Notes: generated from the letters alone by a model not told the origin. A DNA stretch of 64,000 bases from HXMU1420-13 sp965229525 (GCA_965229525.1 OZ245886.1:1116001-1180000); one strand, 5' to 3'. Shown: positions 53,330 to 62,568, counted from the stretch's first letter. A program made the numbers and translations.

Positions 53330-53767
53330 ATGAAACACCTAGTAAAATCTTTCTTTCTTACCCTTTTGATTGCTGCAGTTGTAATCCCTGTGGTTGCACA
53401 ACCTCAGAGAGGTCAACGAGGTGGAGAACGCCAGCAAATGGCACAATTTCAAAATATTCCACCAGAAGTTAGATCTGAAGCTCACATCGCAGTTTTTAAT
53501 GAGTATCTAAACCTAACGGATACTCAGGCGGAAAAATTAATAGCTATTGATGCTGAATTTGCTGCTAAAGGTGAAGCATTAAGAGAAGAAAGCATGAGCC
53601 CTCGTAGAAAAAGATTAGCTGCACGTGATCTTCGAAATGAACATCAACAAGCTATACACGACATACTCACTAAGGATCAATATGCAGTATATCTGGAACA
53701 GAAAGAAGCTATTCAATACGACATTCGCCAACGCCTGAAAGCTTATGTCGATGCTGACAATAAGTAA
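53330..53767 (+). CDS. Exported Spy/LTxxQ-like protein
   Basis: 145 residues. Signal peptide (HLVKSFFLTLLIAAVVIPVVAQ), then a Gln/Arg/Gly-rich linker and a helical domain with LNLTDTQAEKLIAIDAEFAA and LTKDQYAVYLEQKEAI, the repeated [LI]-T-x-x-Q pattern of the Spy/CpxP periplasmic chaperone group. Many Bacteroidota have such small periplasmic proteins (DUF4890). Function likely envelope protein handling; this is inference. Confidence 0.75.
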   Translation: MKHLVKSFFLTLLIAAVVIPVVAQPQRGQRGGERQQMAQFQNIPPEVRSEAHIAVFNEYLNLTDTQAEKLIAIDAEFAAKGEALREESMSPRRKRLAARDLRNEHQQAIHDILTKDQYAVYLEQKEAIQYDIRQRLKAYVDADNK

Positions 53768-53774
53768 GCGTTAA

Positions 53775-53808
53775 CCAGCACTTTTTTTAAGTGCTGGGAT
53801 TTTATTTT
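53775..53808 (+). terminator. Rho-independent terminator after the LTxxQ-like gene
   Basis: CCAGCACTT pairs with AAGTGCTGG (9 bp, perfect) around five T residues and is followed by the T-rich GATTTTATTTT. It lies 7 nt after the stop. Confidence 0.85.
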
Positions 53809-53810
53809 CG

Positions 53811-53842
53811 TTGAATTTTGAAAAGTAAAAGCTCTATCTTTG
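53811..53842 (+). promoter_or_regulatory. Bacteroidota-type promoter of tRNA-Leu
   Basis: TTG at 53811-53813 and TATCTTTG at 53835-53842 (consensus TAnnTTTG) are 21 bp apart, matching the -33/-7 sigma-ABfr pattern of Bacteroidota. Transcription would start near 53848 and run through the palindrome at 53867-53890 before the tRNA at 53910. Confidence 0.7.
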
Positions 53843-53866
53843 TCGTCCTTCCTGCTCACGTGGAGG

Positions 53867-53890
53867 AACCTGTCTGCCGACAGGCAGGTT
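53867..53890. repeat. 24-bp near-perfect palindrome in the tRNA leader
   Basis: The 24 nt are self-complementary except for four symmetric transitions; all four would be G-U pairs in RNA. The CCTG(T/C)CTGCCGNCAGG(C)AGG type is a small dispersed palindrome known by eye from other Bacteroidota intergenic regions; copy number here is one. Confidence 0.6.
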
Positions 53891-53909
53891 GGTAGATGGT
53901 AGTGATAAT

Positions 53910-53993
53910 GCTCACATGGCGGAATTGGTAGACGCGCACGCTTGAGGGGCGTGTGGGAGAAATCCCGTGGAGGTTCGACTCCTCTTGTGAGCA
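53910..53993 (+). tRNA. tRNA-Leu (anticodon GAG)
   Basis: 84 nt. The acceptor stem GCTCACA (53910-53916) pairs with TGTGAGC (53986-53992), with discriminator A at 53993. The anticodon stem CACGC/GCGTG encloses TTGAGGG, anticodon GAG at 53944-53946. The long variable arm (GGGAGAAATCCC) is the class II feature of leucine tRNA. The T loop is GGTTCGACTCC. No CCA is encoded. Promoter, leader palindrome and terminator lie around it. Confidence 0.96.
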
Positions 53994-54000
53994 CATATTT

Positions 54001-54036
54001 AAGCCAAGTACTGATCTCAGTTTCTTGGCTTTTTTG
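54001..54036 (+). terminator. Rho-independent terminator of tRNA-Leu
   Basis: AAGCCAAG (54001-54008) pairs with CTTGGCTT (54024-54031), with an inner CTGA/TCAG step, and is followed by a run of T residues to about 54035. Confidence 0.85.
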
Positions 54037-54126
54037 TTTAGAAATATGACTCTTTTGTTACAATCTTCCATACAAGGGAATGCTACCTTCATCGTTAACA
54101 GTTTCAATCATCAAAATAGAAACACA

Positions 54127-54762
54127 ATGAAGAAAATTTTTGCACTTGGTGTACTCTTGTTTTTAAGTGCACCACAAATTATTGAAGCACAAGACATGGA
54201 AATTAATACAGATAGAAATATTGAAAAAGCGACCTTTGGCGCCGGATGTTTCTGGTGCGTGGAAGCTATTTATGAATTAGTAGAGGGCGTTGTACACGTA
54301 GAATCCGGTTATTCCGGTGGACATGTAGAAAATCCATCTTACCGGCAAGTAACAACCGGCCGAACCGGCCATGTAGAGGTGGCAAGTGTTCACTTTGATG
54401 CGGATATCATTACCTATGAGGAATTGCTAGAAGTGTTATGGCACACTCATGACCCTACAACTCTTAATCGTCAGGGAAATGATGTTGGCCCAATGTATCG
54501 ATCTGTAATTTTCTATCACAATGATGATCAAAAGGCAATTGCAGAAGAATCTCTTAATCGAACAGATGCTTCAGGTTTATGGGATGATCCAATTGTAACT
54601 ACCATCGAGCCTTTGACAAATTATTATGTAGCGGAGAATTATCATCAGAATTACTTTGAGAATAATCCTAATGCCGGGTATTGTTCATTTGTAATAGCGC
54701 CCAAAGTGAGGAAATTCAAAAAAGATTTTGCTCATCTCTTAAAAGAGAATCCAGCCTTCTAA
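54127..54762 (+). CDS. msrA: Exported peptide-methionine (S)-S-oxide reductase
   Basis: Repairs methionine-S-sulfoxide in proteins. 211 residues from ATG 54127, with a signal peptide (KIFALGVLLFLSAPQIIEAQ); the frame upstream to 53953 overlaps the tRNA and is rejected. The active site is GAGCFWC with catalytic Cys41 and partner Cys44, followed by GVVHVESGYSGGHVENPSY, TGHVEVASVHFD and NYHQNYF, all diagnostic for MsrA. An additional Cys lies in NAGYCSF near the C-terminus. The signal peptide puts it in the periplasm or beyond. It has its own terminator. Confidence 0.94.
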   Translation: MKKIFALGVLLFLSAPQIIEAQDMEINTDRNIEKATFGAGCFWCVEAIYELVEGVVHVESGYSGGHVENPSYRQVTTGRTGHVEVASVHFDADIITYEELLEVLWHTHDPTTLNRQGNDVGPMYRSVIFYHNDDQKAIAEESLNRTDASGLWDDPIVTTIEPLTNYYVAENYHQNYFENNPNAGYCSFVIAPKVRKFKKDFAHLLKENPAF

Positions 54763-54771
54763 AATATTAAA

Positions 54772-54796
54772 AGCCCGAAGTACTCGGGCTTTTTTT
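54772..54796 (+). terminator. Rho-independent terminator after msrA
   Basis: AGCCCGA pairs with TCGGGCT (7 bp, perfect) around AGTAC and is followed by seven T residues, 10 nt past the stop. Confidence 0.9.
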
Positions 54797-54847
54797 ATGA
54801 CTTATACTAAAGGTTTGGGTATTATTACAGCTTAACCTAAACAACGT

Positions 54848-56554
54848 ATGCTAAGAGTCGGTTTATTCATTTTAGTTGTAGTTCTGTCTCTGACTCCAAA
54901 GACCGGGTTTACCCAAGCTTCCTTAGTTCCTGTATATCACCCCGTTTATGATTGGTTGCATTATCAACGAGTACGAGGAAACGCTCCGTTGTATAATTAT
55001 GAGGCATTACCACTTACTCGACAGCAAATCACAACTATTTTAGCCAATATTGAGCCGGGTAAAATTTCGAAATCTGATGATAAAAACAGGCACAGCTACC
55101 TTCGTGAATTTTCGGTGGATAGTCTAAGAAGTCAGGAATCTTATACGTTATTTAAAGGACCTGGGACCTGGTATGAGCGATGGTATAATGGGATTCTAGG
55201 TGATATTGAACCTCATATCTATGTTTGGGATAATGAAATTGCAACCCTAGCCATTGACATGTTCGTTACACCATCAAGTACTTTTGTTACCGATGGTGAT
55301 GAAACAATTAATTCGCCATACTATACTACAACAGCCGTTCGTGCATATGGCACCTTATCTAACTATTGGGGATTCCATTACGAACAATATACTGTTGGGT
55401 ATAGCGCTGATCTAAATACGTTTCAATACATTCCTTTCTTTGGTAGAAATGCCAAATATATCCTAAACAATGATAGTATGAATCATTTTGAGGGATTTGC
55501 TGGTTATCAAAAAAATTATCTATCCATTCATTTAGGTAGGGGCTTACTTAAATATGGGGTTGGTAAAAAGAATAATCTCGTGTATTCCAGAGAGGGAATA
55601 CCCTTCGATTGGCTGAGGTTTAACATCAACACTAAGCACTTTAAGTACTCGCTTATTCATGGTTTCCTTACCTGGCCAACGGGACAAACATTAATTGACG
55701 GGTTTGATCAACTTTATACTAAAACTTCACCAAGCAGATATACAGTCCATCAACGCATTGAATTTCAGCCGGCGCATTGGATTACTTTTAGTTACTACGA
55801 TCTCGTGAATTATAGTAATCGAGAGATTGAGCTGACATACATCAATCCTGTTAACCGACTCGCATTAATGGAGTTTGAACAAGACGATCAGGATAATGGC
55901 TTCGTTGGAATTTCCGGCACATTGCGACCTATTCCAGGGCTTGAATTCTATGCTGAAATGATTGTTGACGATTTGCATTCAACTGCCGATTTATTTCGAT
56001 GGAATAAGAGAGAAGGAGATTCTGAAGACAACAAAAGTACTTTTGGTCGACACCTTGGTGTATCATATGCCACAAAAACAGGCCAGGTTTTTAATGTTGA
56101 TTACCAGAGAGTTGATCCAAGTGTCTATGCCCATAGGTTTGAATTAAATGCTCATTCTGAATCTGGATTTGGACTCGGGAGTCAAATTGGGCCAAACGGC
56201 GATGAACTGGCTTTTAATTTCGATCAATGGTTAGCTTTACGTACAAGATTTAGTGTTGGTTATTCTCTGAGCCGTCACGGATTAAACTATTTCGACAGCG
56301 AAGGAAATTTCGTGGATGCGGGGGGCGATATCAATGACAGTTATTATGTAGATCCTACAACTCAACAATTGGTAAAAGCATCAAATTTTCTTGAAGGTGA
56401 TATTCATAAATGGTCTACATTATATTTCGAGGTTGCTTATGAACCGGTTCGTGCAATTAAACTCAAAACGAGTATTTCGTATCGAAATATGACTTCGGGA
56501 GAGCAATTAAATGATCTCACTATTATAAATTTTGGTATTACCTTTGGTGAATAG
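54848..56554 (+). CDS. Wzi-like outer-membrane barrel protein, copy 1
   Basis: 568 residues. Signal peptide (FILVVVLSLTPKTGFTQ), an N-terminal part ASLVPVYHPVYDWLHYQRVRG and a long series of aromatic-rich beta strands ending in IINFGITFGE. The LGRGLLKYGVGKKNNLVYSR, EGIPFDWLRFNI and KYSLIHGFL segments follow the order of capsule assembly Wzi (Caps_assemb_Wzi) proteins, which bind capsular polysaccharide at the outer membrane. No other capsule genes lie in the window, so the ligand is unknown. It is followed after 70 nt by a close paralogue. Confidence 0.75.
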   Translation: MLRVGLFILVVVLSLTPKTGFTQASLVPVYHPVYDWLHYQRVRGNAPLYNYEALPLTRQQITTILANIEPGKISKSDDKNRHSYLREFSVDSLRSQESYTLFKGPGTWYERWYNGILGDIEPHIYVWDNEIATLAIDMFVTPSSTFVTDGDETINSPYYTTTAVRAYGTLSNYWGFHYEQYTVGYSADLNTFQYIPFFGRNAKYILNNDSMNHFEGFAGYQKNYLSIHLGRGLLKYGVGKKNNLVYSREGIPFDWLRFNINTKHFKYSLIHGFLTWPTGQTLIDGFDQLYTKTSPSRYTVHQRIEFQPAHWITFSYYDLVNYSNREIELTYINPVNRLALMEFEQDDQDNGFVGISGTLRPIPGLEFYAEMIVDDLHSTADLFRWNKREGDSEDNKSTFGRHLGVSYATKTGQVFNVDYQRVDPSVYAHRFELNAHSESGFGLGSQIGPNGDELAFNFDQWLALRTRFSVGYSLSRHGLNYFDSEGNFVDAGGDINDSYYVDPTTQQLVKASNFLEGDIHKWSTLYFEVAYEPVRAIKLKTSISYRNMTSGEQLNDLTIINFGITFGE

Positions 56555-56624
56555 CAAGCAAAAATCCGAATCTTAATCTAGATCAATCATCAAGGGATGA
56601 ATTCTTTATAATAATGGTATACAT

Positions 56625-58325
56625 ATGGCTAGAAAGACATTTTTTTTATCTCTCTTCATTTTTTTCTTTAGTGGTTCGCTTTATGCACAATCATCGCTTG
56701 TTCCGGTTTATCATCAGGTGTACGACTGGCTACATTATCAACGAGTTCTGGGAAACAGTCCCCAATACAACTATGAGTCTCTCCCTTTAACCAGAGGACA
56801 GATCACTAATATCCTGGCAAGTATTGAAGATGATAATATCTCTTCCAGTGATAAAAGGACTAAACATAGCTATCTAAGAGAGTTTTCTGCCGATACTTTA
56901 GAAAAGTATAAATATGCGAGTTTTTTTACCGGAAAAGGCAATCCTATACTTAGGCATATTGAATACAGAAAAACCGATGAGGAACATCATGTTTATACAT
57001 GGAATAGTGATGAATCAAATGCCGTTTTTGATGTAATTCTTAACCCCTCTTCCACTATTATTTCTGATAATAACCAAGATGTGAGTTCTCCTTTCTATTT
57101 AGTTACTGTATTAAGGTCGTATGGTACCTTCCGCGGACTTGCTGGTTTTCATGTTGAGCAATATGGCGTAACGAGTAATGTTGACGGTCAGACATTTACA
57201 TACATCCCATTCCTTGGAAGAAATGCGAAATTTTTACGGAACAATGACTCTATGGAACATTTTGAGGCATTCGCTAGCCTTCATAAAAATGATTGGTCGT
57301 TTGCCGTTGGAAGAGGGACTCTTAAAAATGGTGTTGGAAAGAAAAACAGTTTAATATACTCTAGAGAAGGCATTCCATTTGACTGGATTCGATTTAACAT
57401 AGACTCAAAATATATTGATTATACCTCGGTGATGGGATTCCTAACCTGGACACCTATTCAAAGTCAGGTTCCCGGTTATCCTGGAGTTTTTTCCAGAACT
57501 TCTCCGAGTCGATATACTGTGATGCATAAAATTCAATTTCAACCTTTTGATTGGTTAAGCATCGGGTACTATGAAATGATCAATTACAGTAATCGTGAAT
57601 TTGAAATTGGCTACTTCAATCCTGTAACACGACTAACTTTAATGGAGTTTGAACAGGATGATCAGGATAATGGCTTTGCTGGTATTTTAGGCTCTTTGAG
57701 GCCCATCAATGGTCTTGAGCTTTATGCAGAACTTCTTATTGATGATATAAAAGTAACCAGAGACATCTTTCTAATTACCAATAAAAACCGTGACGGCCGA
57801 ACGTTCTTTGCTCACCATCTGGGTGGATCTTACGCATTAAAAAGTGGACAGGTTTTTAATATCAATTATCAGCGTTTAGACCCAAATATTTATGCTCATA
57901 AATTTCCTTTTAATGCTCATTCAGAATCTGGTTTCAGCTTGGGAAGTCAACTTGGCCCAAATGCTGATGAATGGTCATTCAATTTTGATCAATGGTTTTC
58001 TTTACGATCGAGATTGACCCTTGGGTATAGTATTAACCGTCATGGTCTTAATTTTTTCGATGGTGATGGGAATTTAGTTGATGTAGGTGGCGATATAAGT
58101 GAAAGCTATTTCATCGACCCGGATACACGTGCGATTAATCGGGCAAGATCAACTAGTTTTCTTAAAGGCGATTTACACGAATGGAATACAATTTCTGGGG
58201 AATTTGAATATCAGATATATAGAGGCTTATCATTTTCAGTAGAAGCATCCTATCGAACAATACAAAAAGGTTCACAGATGAATGATCTGCTTATAACAAC
58301 ATTTGGAATTAAAATTAGTGATTAA
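56625..58325 (+). CDS. Wzi-like outer-membrane barrel protein, copy 2
   Basis: 566 residues, start ATG at 56625 with signal peptide (FFLSLFIFFFSGSLYAQ). It is a close paralogue of the preceding protein: SLVPVYHQVYDWLHYQRVLG, GRGTLKNGVGKKNSLIYSR, EGIPFDWIRFNI, NPVTRLTLMEFEQDDQDNGF, LNFFDGDGNLVDVGGDIS. The central and C-terminal segments match best and the region around 120-140 differs most. A recent tandem duplication followed by divergence is likely. Its 3' end overlaps the amidohydrolase frame. Confidence 0.75.
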   Translation: MARKTFFLSLFIFFFSGSLYAQSSLVPVYHQVYDWLHYQRVLGNSPQYNYESLPLTRGQITNILASIEDDNISSSDKRTKHSYLREFSADTLEKYKYASFFTGKGNPILRHIEYRKTDEEHHVYTWNSDESNAVFDVILNPSSTIISDNNQDVSSPFYLVTVLRSYGTFRGLAGFHVEQYGVTSNVDGQTFTYIPFLGRNAKFLRNNDSMEHFEAFASLHKNDWSFAVGRGTLKNGVGKKNSLIYSREGIPFDWIRFNIDSKYIDYTSVMGFLTWTPIQSQVPGYPGVFSRTSPSRYTVMHKIQFQPFDWLSIGYYEMINYSNREFEIGYFNPVTRLTLMEFEQDDQDNGFAGILGSLRPINGLELYAELLIDDIKVTRDIFLITNKNRDGRTFFAHHLGGSYALKSGQVFNINYQRLDPNIYAHKFPFNAHSESGFSLGSQLGPNADEWSFNFDQWFSLRSRLTLGYSINRHGLNFFDGDGNLVDVGGDISESYFIDPDTRAINRARSTSFLKGDLHEWNTISGEFEYQIYRGLSFSVEASYRTIQKGSQMNDLLITTFGIKISD

Positions 58326-59442
58326 GACAGTGGTTTTATTTAAAAGAATTTCAGCAATAATACTATTCTGTAGTCTTACTGCAACTACAAACGCTCAGGA
58401 TACAAATACTCAAACCATGAGTTTTGAGGAGTATAATCCAACCTCGACATTGGTTGTACCTGGTGAAGAAATAGTCCGCGCAAAATATCCTTTTATTGAT
58501 GTGCATAGCCATCTTTGGAGAATGGCAACCATGGATCTTGAGCGAACCACAAGAGAAATGGATAGCCTGAATATGGGCGTATTAGTGAATCTAAGTGGTC
58601 GATCTGGAGAAACGTTAGCTGCAATGAGCGAAGCTGTACAAAATACTGCACCTAATCGATTTATCATTTTTGCCAATGTCGATTTCAGTGGAATGGATGA
58701 TCCAAATTGGACCGAAAATGCAGTAGCTCAACTACGACAAGATTATGAAAATGGAGCTCGAGGTCTAAAAATTTTCAAGAATCTTGGATTAACGGTTACA
58801 GATTCCAATGAAAATCGCATTAGAACAGACGATCCTCGCATTGCACCAATTTGGGATTTATGTGGTGAGCTTGGCATCCCCGTACTTATTCACACAGGAG
58901 AACCCGCTGTGTTTTGGGACCCCATCGATGAAAAAAATGAGCGATGGCTGGAGATGAAACAATTTCCAAACCGTCATAGAGGTGATACAACCTTGTTTCC
59001 AAGCTGGGAAGTGGTAATGCAAGAGCAATGGAATGTTTTCGAAAATCACCCAAATACTACGTTCATCAATGCGCACTTAGGCTGGATGGCGAATGATCTT
59101 GAGAGGCTGAGTGCTCATCTTGATACATACCCTAATGTATATACTGAAATTGCTGCTGTAATTGCTGAACTTGGCCGTCAACCGCGTTTCGCTCGTGAAT
59201 TTTTTATTAAATATCAGGATCGGATTCTGTTTGGTAAAGACACTTATCGACCCCATGAATTTCACACCTATTTCAGAGTACTGGAGAGTGACGATGAATA
59301 TTTTGACTATTTCCGAAAGCGCCATGCTTTCTGGAAAATGTATGGATTGAACTTGCCGGATGATGTTCTAAAGAAAGTGTATTATAAAAACGCCCTTAGA
59401 ATCATCCCAGATATCGATGCCTCGTTATTCCCGGAAGATTGA
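58318..59442 (+). CDS. Exported amidohydrolase (Amidohydro_2 family)
   Basis: A metal-dependent TIM-barrel hydrolase of about 374 residues. GTG 58318 (overlapping the Wzi-like stop) or GTG 58330 gives a signal peptide (FKRISAIILFCSLTATTNAQ); TTG 58303 is also in frame. Metal-site blocks are IDVHSHLWRM (HxH), LGIPVLIHTGEP, FINAHLGWMA and ILFGKDTYRP, the pattern of amidohydrolase-2/decarboxylase enzymes such as ACMSD. Export is unusual for that group. Substrate unknown; the neighbouring barrels could supply an oligosaccharide or aromatic ester, but that is a guess. Confidence 0.85.
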   Translation: MIKTVVLFKRISAIILFCSLTATTNAQDTNTQTMSFEEYNPTSTLVVPGEEIVRAKYPFIDVHSHLWRMATMDLERTTREMDSLNMGVLVNLSGRSGETLAAMSEAVQNTAPNRFIIFANVDFSGMDDPNWTENAVAQLRQDYENGARGLKIFKNLGLTVTDSNENRIRTDDPRIAPIWDLCGELGIPVLIHTGEPAVFWDPIDEKNERWLEMKQFPNRHRGDTTLFPSWEVVMQEQWNVFENHPNTTFINAHLGWMANDLERLSAHLDTYPNVYTEIAAVIAELGRQPRFAREFFIKYQDRILFGKDTYRPHEFHTYFRVLESDDEYFDYFRKRHAFWKMYGLNLPDDVLKKVYYKNALRIIPDIDASLFPED

Positions 59443-59605
59443 TATTTCCATCTTTAGATTTTCGAATCTAACTCCTAATTTTTATTTCATGGATGGAATG
59501 AAATTGCCAAATGAAATGATTAGGGTGATGAAGAAAATATGCTCTCTAAATTAATTTCGGGCATTAACAAGTCATTAGATCCCAACGATTAAACAATCAA
59601 TACTT

Positions 59606-60175
59606 ATGAAATCAATATTCAAAATTGCAGCTCTTTTTGTTTTTGCTGCTCTTCTTTCTGTGGATGCCAGCTTTGCTCAACAGCGAAGTGGTGGTAATGG
59701 ACTTTCACCAGACGCCATGGTAAGTCAAACTATATTCAACTCAACCACAATCACAGTAACCTATGGTCGCCCTGGGTTAAAAGGCCGTGATCTATCAACA
59801 CTAACACCCGCCGGTGAAGTTTGGAGAACAGGAGCTAACGAAGCCACAACCATAACCTTCTCAACGGATGTAAAAGTAGGTGGTGAAGATGTTCCTGCTG
59901 GCACTTATACATTGTTTACAATTCCCGGCGATAATTGGACATTTATTTTAAGCAATCAGTTAACCCGTGGTAATGGCGACGATCGACCACAATGGGGTGC
60001 TTATGGGTACGATGCATCAAATGATCAACTAAGAGTTGATGCAGCTGTTACGATAACAGATGCACCTTCGATGGAGCGTTTCGCTATCTATTTTGATACA
60101 CTTACAGATACAAAAGCCCATTTAAATTTACACTGGGGTACTACCCTGGCAGCTGTTCCTATCACTATCGATTGA
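59606..60175 (+). CDS. Exported DUF2911 protein
   Basis: 189 residues. Signal peptide (IFKIAALFVFAALLSVDASFAQ), then the DUF2911 core: VTYGRPGLKGRDL, AGEVWRTGANEATTITFSTDV, VGGEDVPAGTYTLFTIPG and WTFILSNQ. The family is common in Bacteroidota and of unknown function. It has its own terminator and is not clearly tied to its neighbours. 163 bp of A+T-rich DNA precede it, with no other recognisable element. Confidence 0.9.
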   Translation: MKSIFKIAALFVFAALLSVDASFAQQRSGGNGLSPDAMVSQTIFNSTTITVTYGRPGLKGRDLSTLTPAGEVWRTGANEATTITFSTDVKVGGEDVPAGTYTLFTIPGDNWTFILSNQLTRGNGDDRPQWGAYGYDASNDQLRVDAAVTITDAPSMERFAIYFDTLTDTKAHLNLHWGTTLAAVPITID

Positions 60176-60191
60176 TGTGACTAAAGGCATT

Positions 60192-60220
60192 AAAAAAGGG
60201 CGGTTTAACCGTCCTTTTTT
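60192..60220 (+). terminator. Rho-independent terminator after the DUF2911 gene
   Basis: AAAAGGGCGGT pairs with ACCGTCCTTTT (one wobble) around TTA, and a T tract follows, 16 nt past the stop codon. Confidence 0.85.
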
Positions 60221-60234
60221 ATTTAATTTCGAGC

Positions 60235-62562
60235 ATGAAATTATTTAGCCTTTTTATTCTTCTACTTTCCTTCACTTCTACTAAATCAGTTGCGCAATCC
60301 GAGTCAGATTGGCTATTTGATGACTCATCTCTTCCAGAGATTTATATAACGATTGATCCAACAGATTTAGCTCTTATTCTTAATAACGTTCAGAGTGATA
60401 CTGAATACCCCGCAAACTTTATTTTCACACGAGAAGGTGTAGCCGATACAGTAGAAAATATCGGGTTTCGTATTAGAGGCAATACATCCAGAACATCCGC
60501 TAAAAAATCATTCAAAGTATCATTTGATACCTTTGTAGATGGTAGAGAATATCGTGGTTTAGACAAGATGAATATCAATGGAGAACACAACGATCCATCG
60601 ATAATTCGCTCGAAATTAAGTTGGGATGTTTTCGAGGCACTTAATGTGATTGCTCCAAGATCAAATCACGTTCGGCTATTTATAAATGATGAATACTTTG
60701 GCCTATATATGAATGTAGAGCATATCGACAATGAGTTTGTTGAAGACCGCTTTGGATCGGATGCCGGAAATTTATACAAATCCTTATACCCTGCCGACCT
60801 TAGCTATCTTGGTGACGATCCGGATGATTATAAAAGAGAAGAATTTGGTAGACAGATTTATGAATTAAAGACCAATGAAGATGTAAATGACTATACCGAT
60901 ATCGCTGAATTCATACAATTCATGTACAATGCATCTGATCAGGTTTTTGAAAAAGAAATCAGGGATTATATCAACGTTGATGGCGTGTTACGAGTAATGG
61001 CCGTTGATATTCTAACTGGAATGTGGGACGACTACATGTTTAACAAAAACAATTTTTATCTGTACCATAATCCTGCAACCGATCGATTCGAGTATATACC
61101 ATTTGATTATGACAACACCTTTGGAATAGATTGGTTTAATATAGATTGGGACGAGCGAGATATAAATAACTGGGGAGCTGAGGAAAGCCGCCCTCTCACA
61201 GATCGGCTATTTGGAATTCAAAGATATCGGGATCGTTTAAATTATTACATCAACAAACTAATGAATGATCATTTCAATAGTTTCACGATGTTATCTGAAA
61301 TTGATCGACTCAAAGCAATGGTGCAACAAGCTGCAGAGCAAGATCAGTACAGAACTCTGGATTATGGTTTTTCCATCGAAGACTTCAACACTTCTTTCGA
61401 CTCTCCTCTCGATGTTTTCCACGTGAAAAGAGGGGTGAAAGAATATATTTTAAACAGATATAATTCTGCACGAGACCAACTGCTTTTAAACGATATTAGT
61501 CCTGTAATTTTACATGCTGATGCCATACTCTCCTATACATCAAATGGAGCCATAATAACGGTTAGCGCACAAGCTTTTGATGACAATCCTGATTTAACCA
61601 TTACGGCATTTTTAAATTCAACTGAACCGGTTTCAACCCAGATGCTTGATAATGGACTGAATGGAGACCAGATTGAAGGTGATGGCAAATATACCGTGGT
61701 AATTGCGTTGGAAGATCCTGCGGATCAAATTCAAGTGTATGTAACAGTAGAAGATGACATCTCGCAAATGGATCGTTTCCCGTATAACCCGGATAATTTT
61801 ATCGAAATTGAGATACCTGAATATTCAGAAAATCTACTTATTAATGAGTTCATGGCTTCCAATAATTCTACAGTACAAGATGAGTTTGGTGATTTCGAAG
61901 ACTGGGTTGAGATTTATAATCCAACAAATTCACCTATTTCACTCTTGGGATATTATTTAACCGATGATCTTGAGGAGCCAACAAAATGGGCTTTCCCCGA
62001 TACAATCGTTCAATCACAAGAATTTTTACTGGTTTGGACGGATAATGACGTGGAGGATGGTCCCTTGCACACATCTTTTCGACTTAGCAGATCCGGAGAA
62101 GATCTGGGGTTATTTTTTAATCAAAACGATACTATTCTAACTATCGATGCATTCACGTTTTCAGAGCAGATTACCGATGTTTCTTATGGGCGATCACCTG
62201 ACGGAAATTCGACTTTTGCATCATTTACAAATCCATCGCCGGGTGAAAGTAACGGTAATGAAACGTCTATTGATGTTGAAGAAGTTGAAGCACCCTCACA
62301 AATTCAGCTCTATCAAAACTACCCGAACCCATTCAATCCCAATACCAGGATTTCTTTTACTCTTGTAGAGCCTTTGCATGTTCAATTGAACGTTTATTCA
62401 ATTCATGGAGCATTTATTCAGACATTAGCCGATGGAATGTTTAATTCAGGAACACACAATGTCAATTTTGATGCCGGTTCTTTAGCATCTGGTGTATATT
62501 TTTATACTTTGGAAGCAGCATCGGGAGAAATTTTGACGCGAAAGATGACACTTTTGAAATAA
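60235..62562 (+). CDS. Secreted CotH-kinase/lamin-tail protein with T9SS sorting domain, second copy
   Basis: 775 residues. Signal peptide (LFSLFILLLSFTSTKSVAQ); CotH domain (about 30-430) with IGFRIRGNTSRTSAKKSFKV, GLDKMNINGEHNDPSIIRSK, NVEHIDNEFVEDRFG, and the conserved YIPFDYDNTFGIDWF; a beta domain (about 430-550); lamin-tail domain (LLINEFMASNNSTVQDEFGD, about 555-650); T9SS type A domain (QLYQNYPNPFNPNTRISFTL to the Lys-terminated end). It shares domain plan with the 40341-43967 protein but lacks the first lamin-tail, chitobiase-like and InlB-like parts. DYDNTFG fits the active-site region of CotH kinases. Target unknown. Confidence 0.9.
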   Translation: MKLFSLFILLLSFTSTKSVAQSESDWLFDDSSLPEIYITIDPTDLALILNNVQSDTEYPANFIFTREGVADTVENIGFRIRGNTSRTSAKKSFKVSFDTFVDGREYRGLDKMNINGEHNDPSIIRSKLSWDVFEALNVIAPRSNHVRLFINDEYFGLYMNVEHIDNEFVEDRFGSDAGNLYKSLYPADLSYLGDDPDDYKREEFGRQIYELKTNEDVNDYTDIAEFIQFMYNASDQVFEKEIRDYINVDGVLRVMAVDILTGMWDDYMFNKNNFYLYHNPATDRFEYIPFDYDNTFGIDWFNIDWDERDINNWGAEESRPLTDRLFGIQRYRDRLNYYINKLMNDHFNSFTMLSEIDRLKAMVQQAAEQDQYRTLDYGFSIEDFNTSFDSPLDVFHVKRGVKEYILNRYNSARDQLLLNDISPVILHADAILSYTSNGAIITVSAQAFDDNPDLTITAFLNSTEPVSTQMLDNGLNGDQIEGDGKYTVVIALEDPADQIQVYVTVEDDISQMDRFPYNPDNFIEIEIPEYSENLLINEFMASNNSTVQDEFGDFEDWVEIYNPTNSPISLLGYYLTDDLEEPTKWAFPDTIVQSQEFLLVWTDNDVEDGPLHTSFRLSRSGEDLGLFFNQNDTILTIDAFTFSEQITDVSYGRSPDGNSTFASFTNPSPGESNGNETSIDVEEVEAPSQIQLYQNYPNPFNPNTRISFTLVEPLHVQLNVYSIHGAFIQTLADGMFNSGTHNVNFDAGSLASGVYFYTLEAASGEILTRKMTLLK

Positions 62563-62568
62563 AAAAGA

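Noticed and set aside
53743..54107. Minus-strand frames over the tRNA-Leu region
   Set aside because: They overlap the tRNA, its terminator and the msrA leader and encode no recognisable protein.
53953..54126. N-terminal extension of MsrA starting at 53953
   Set aside because: It begins inside the tRNA and runs through its terminator; ATG 54127 gives a proper signal peptide.
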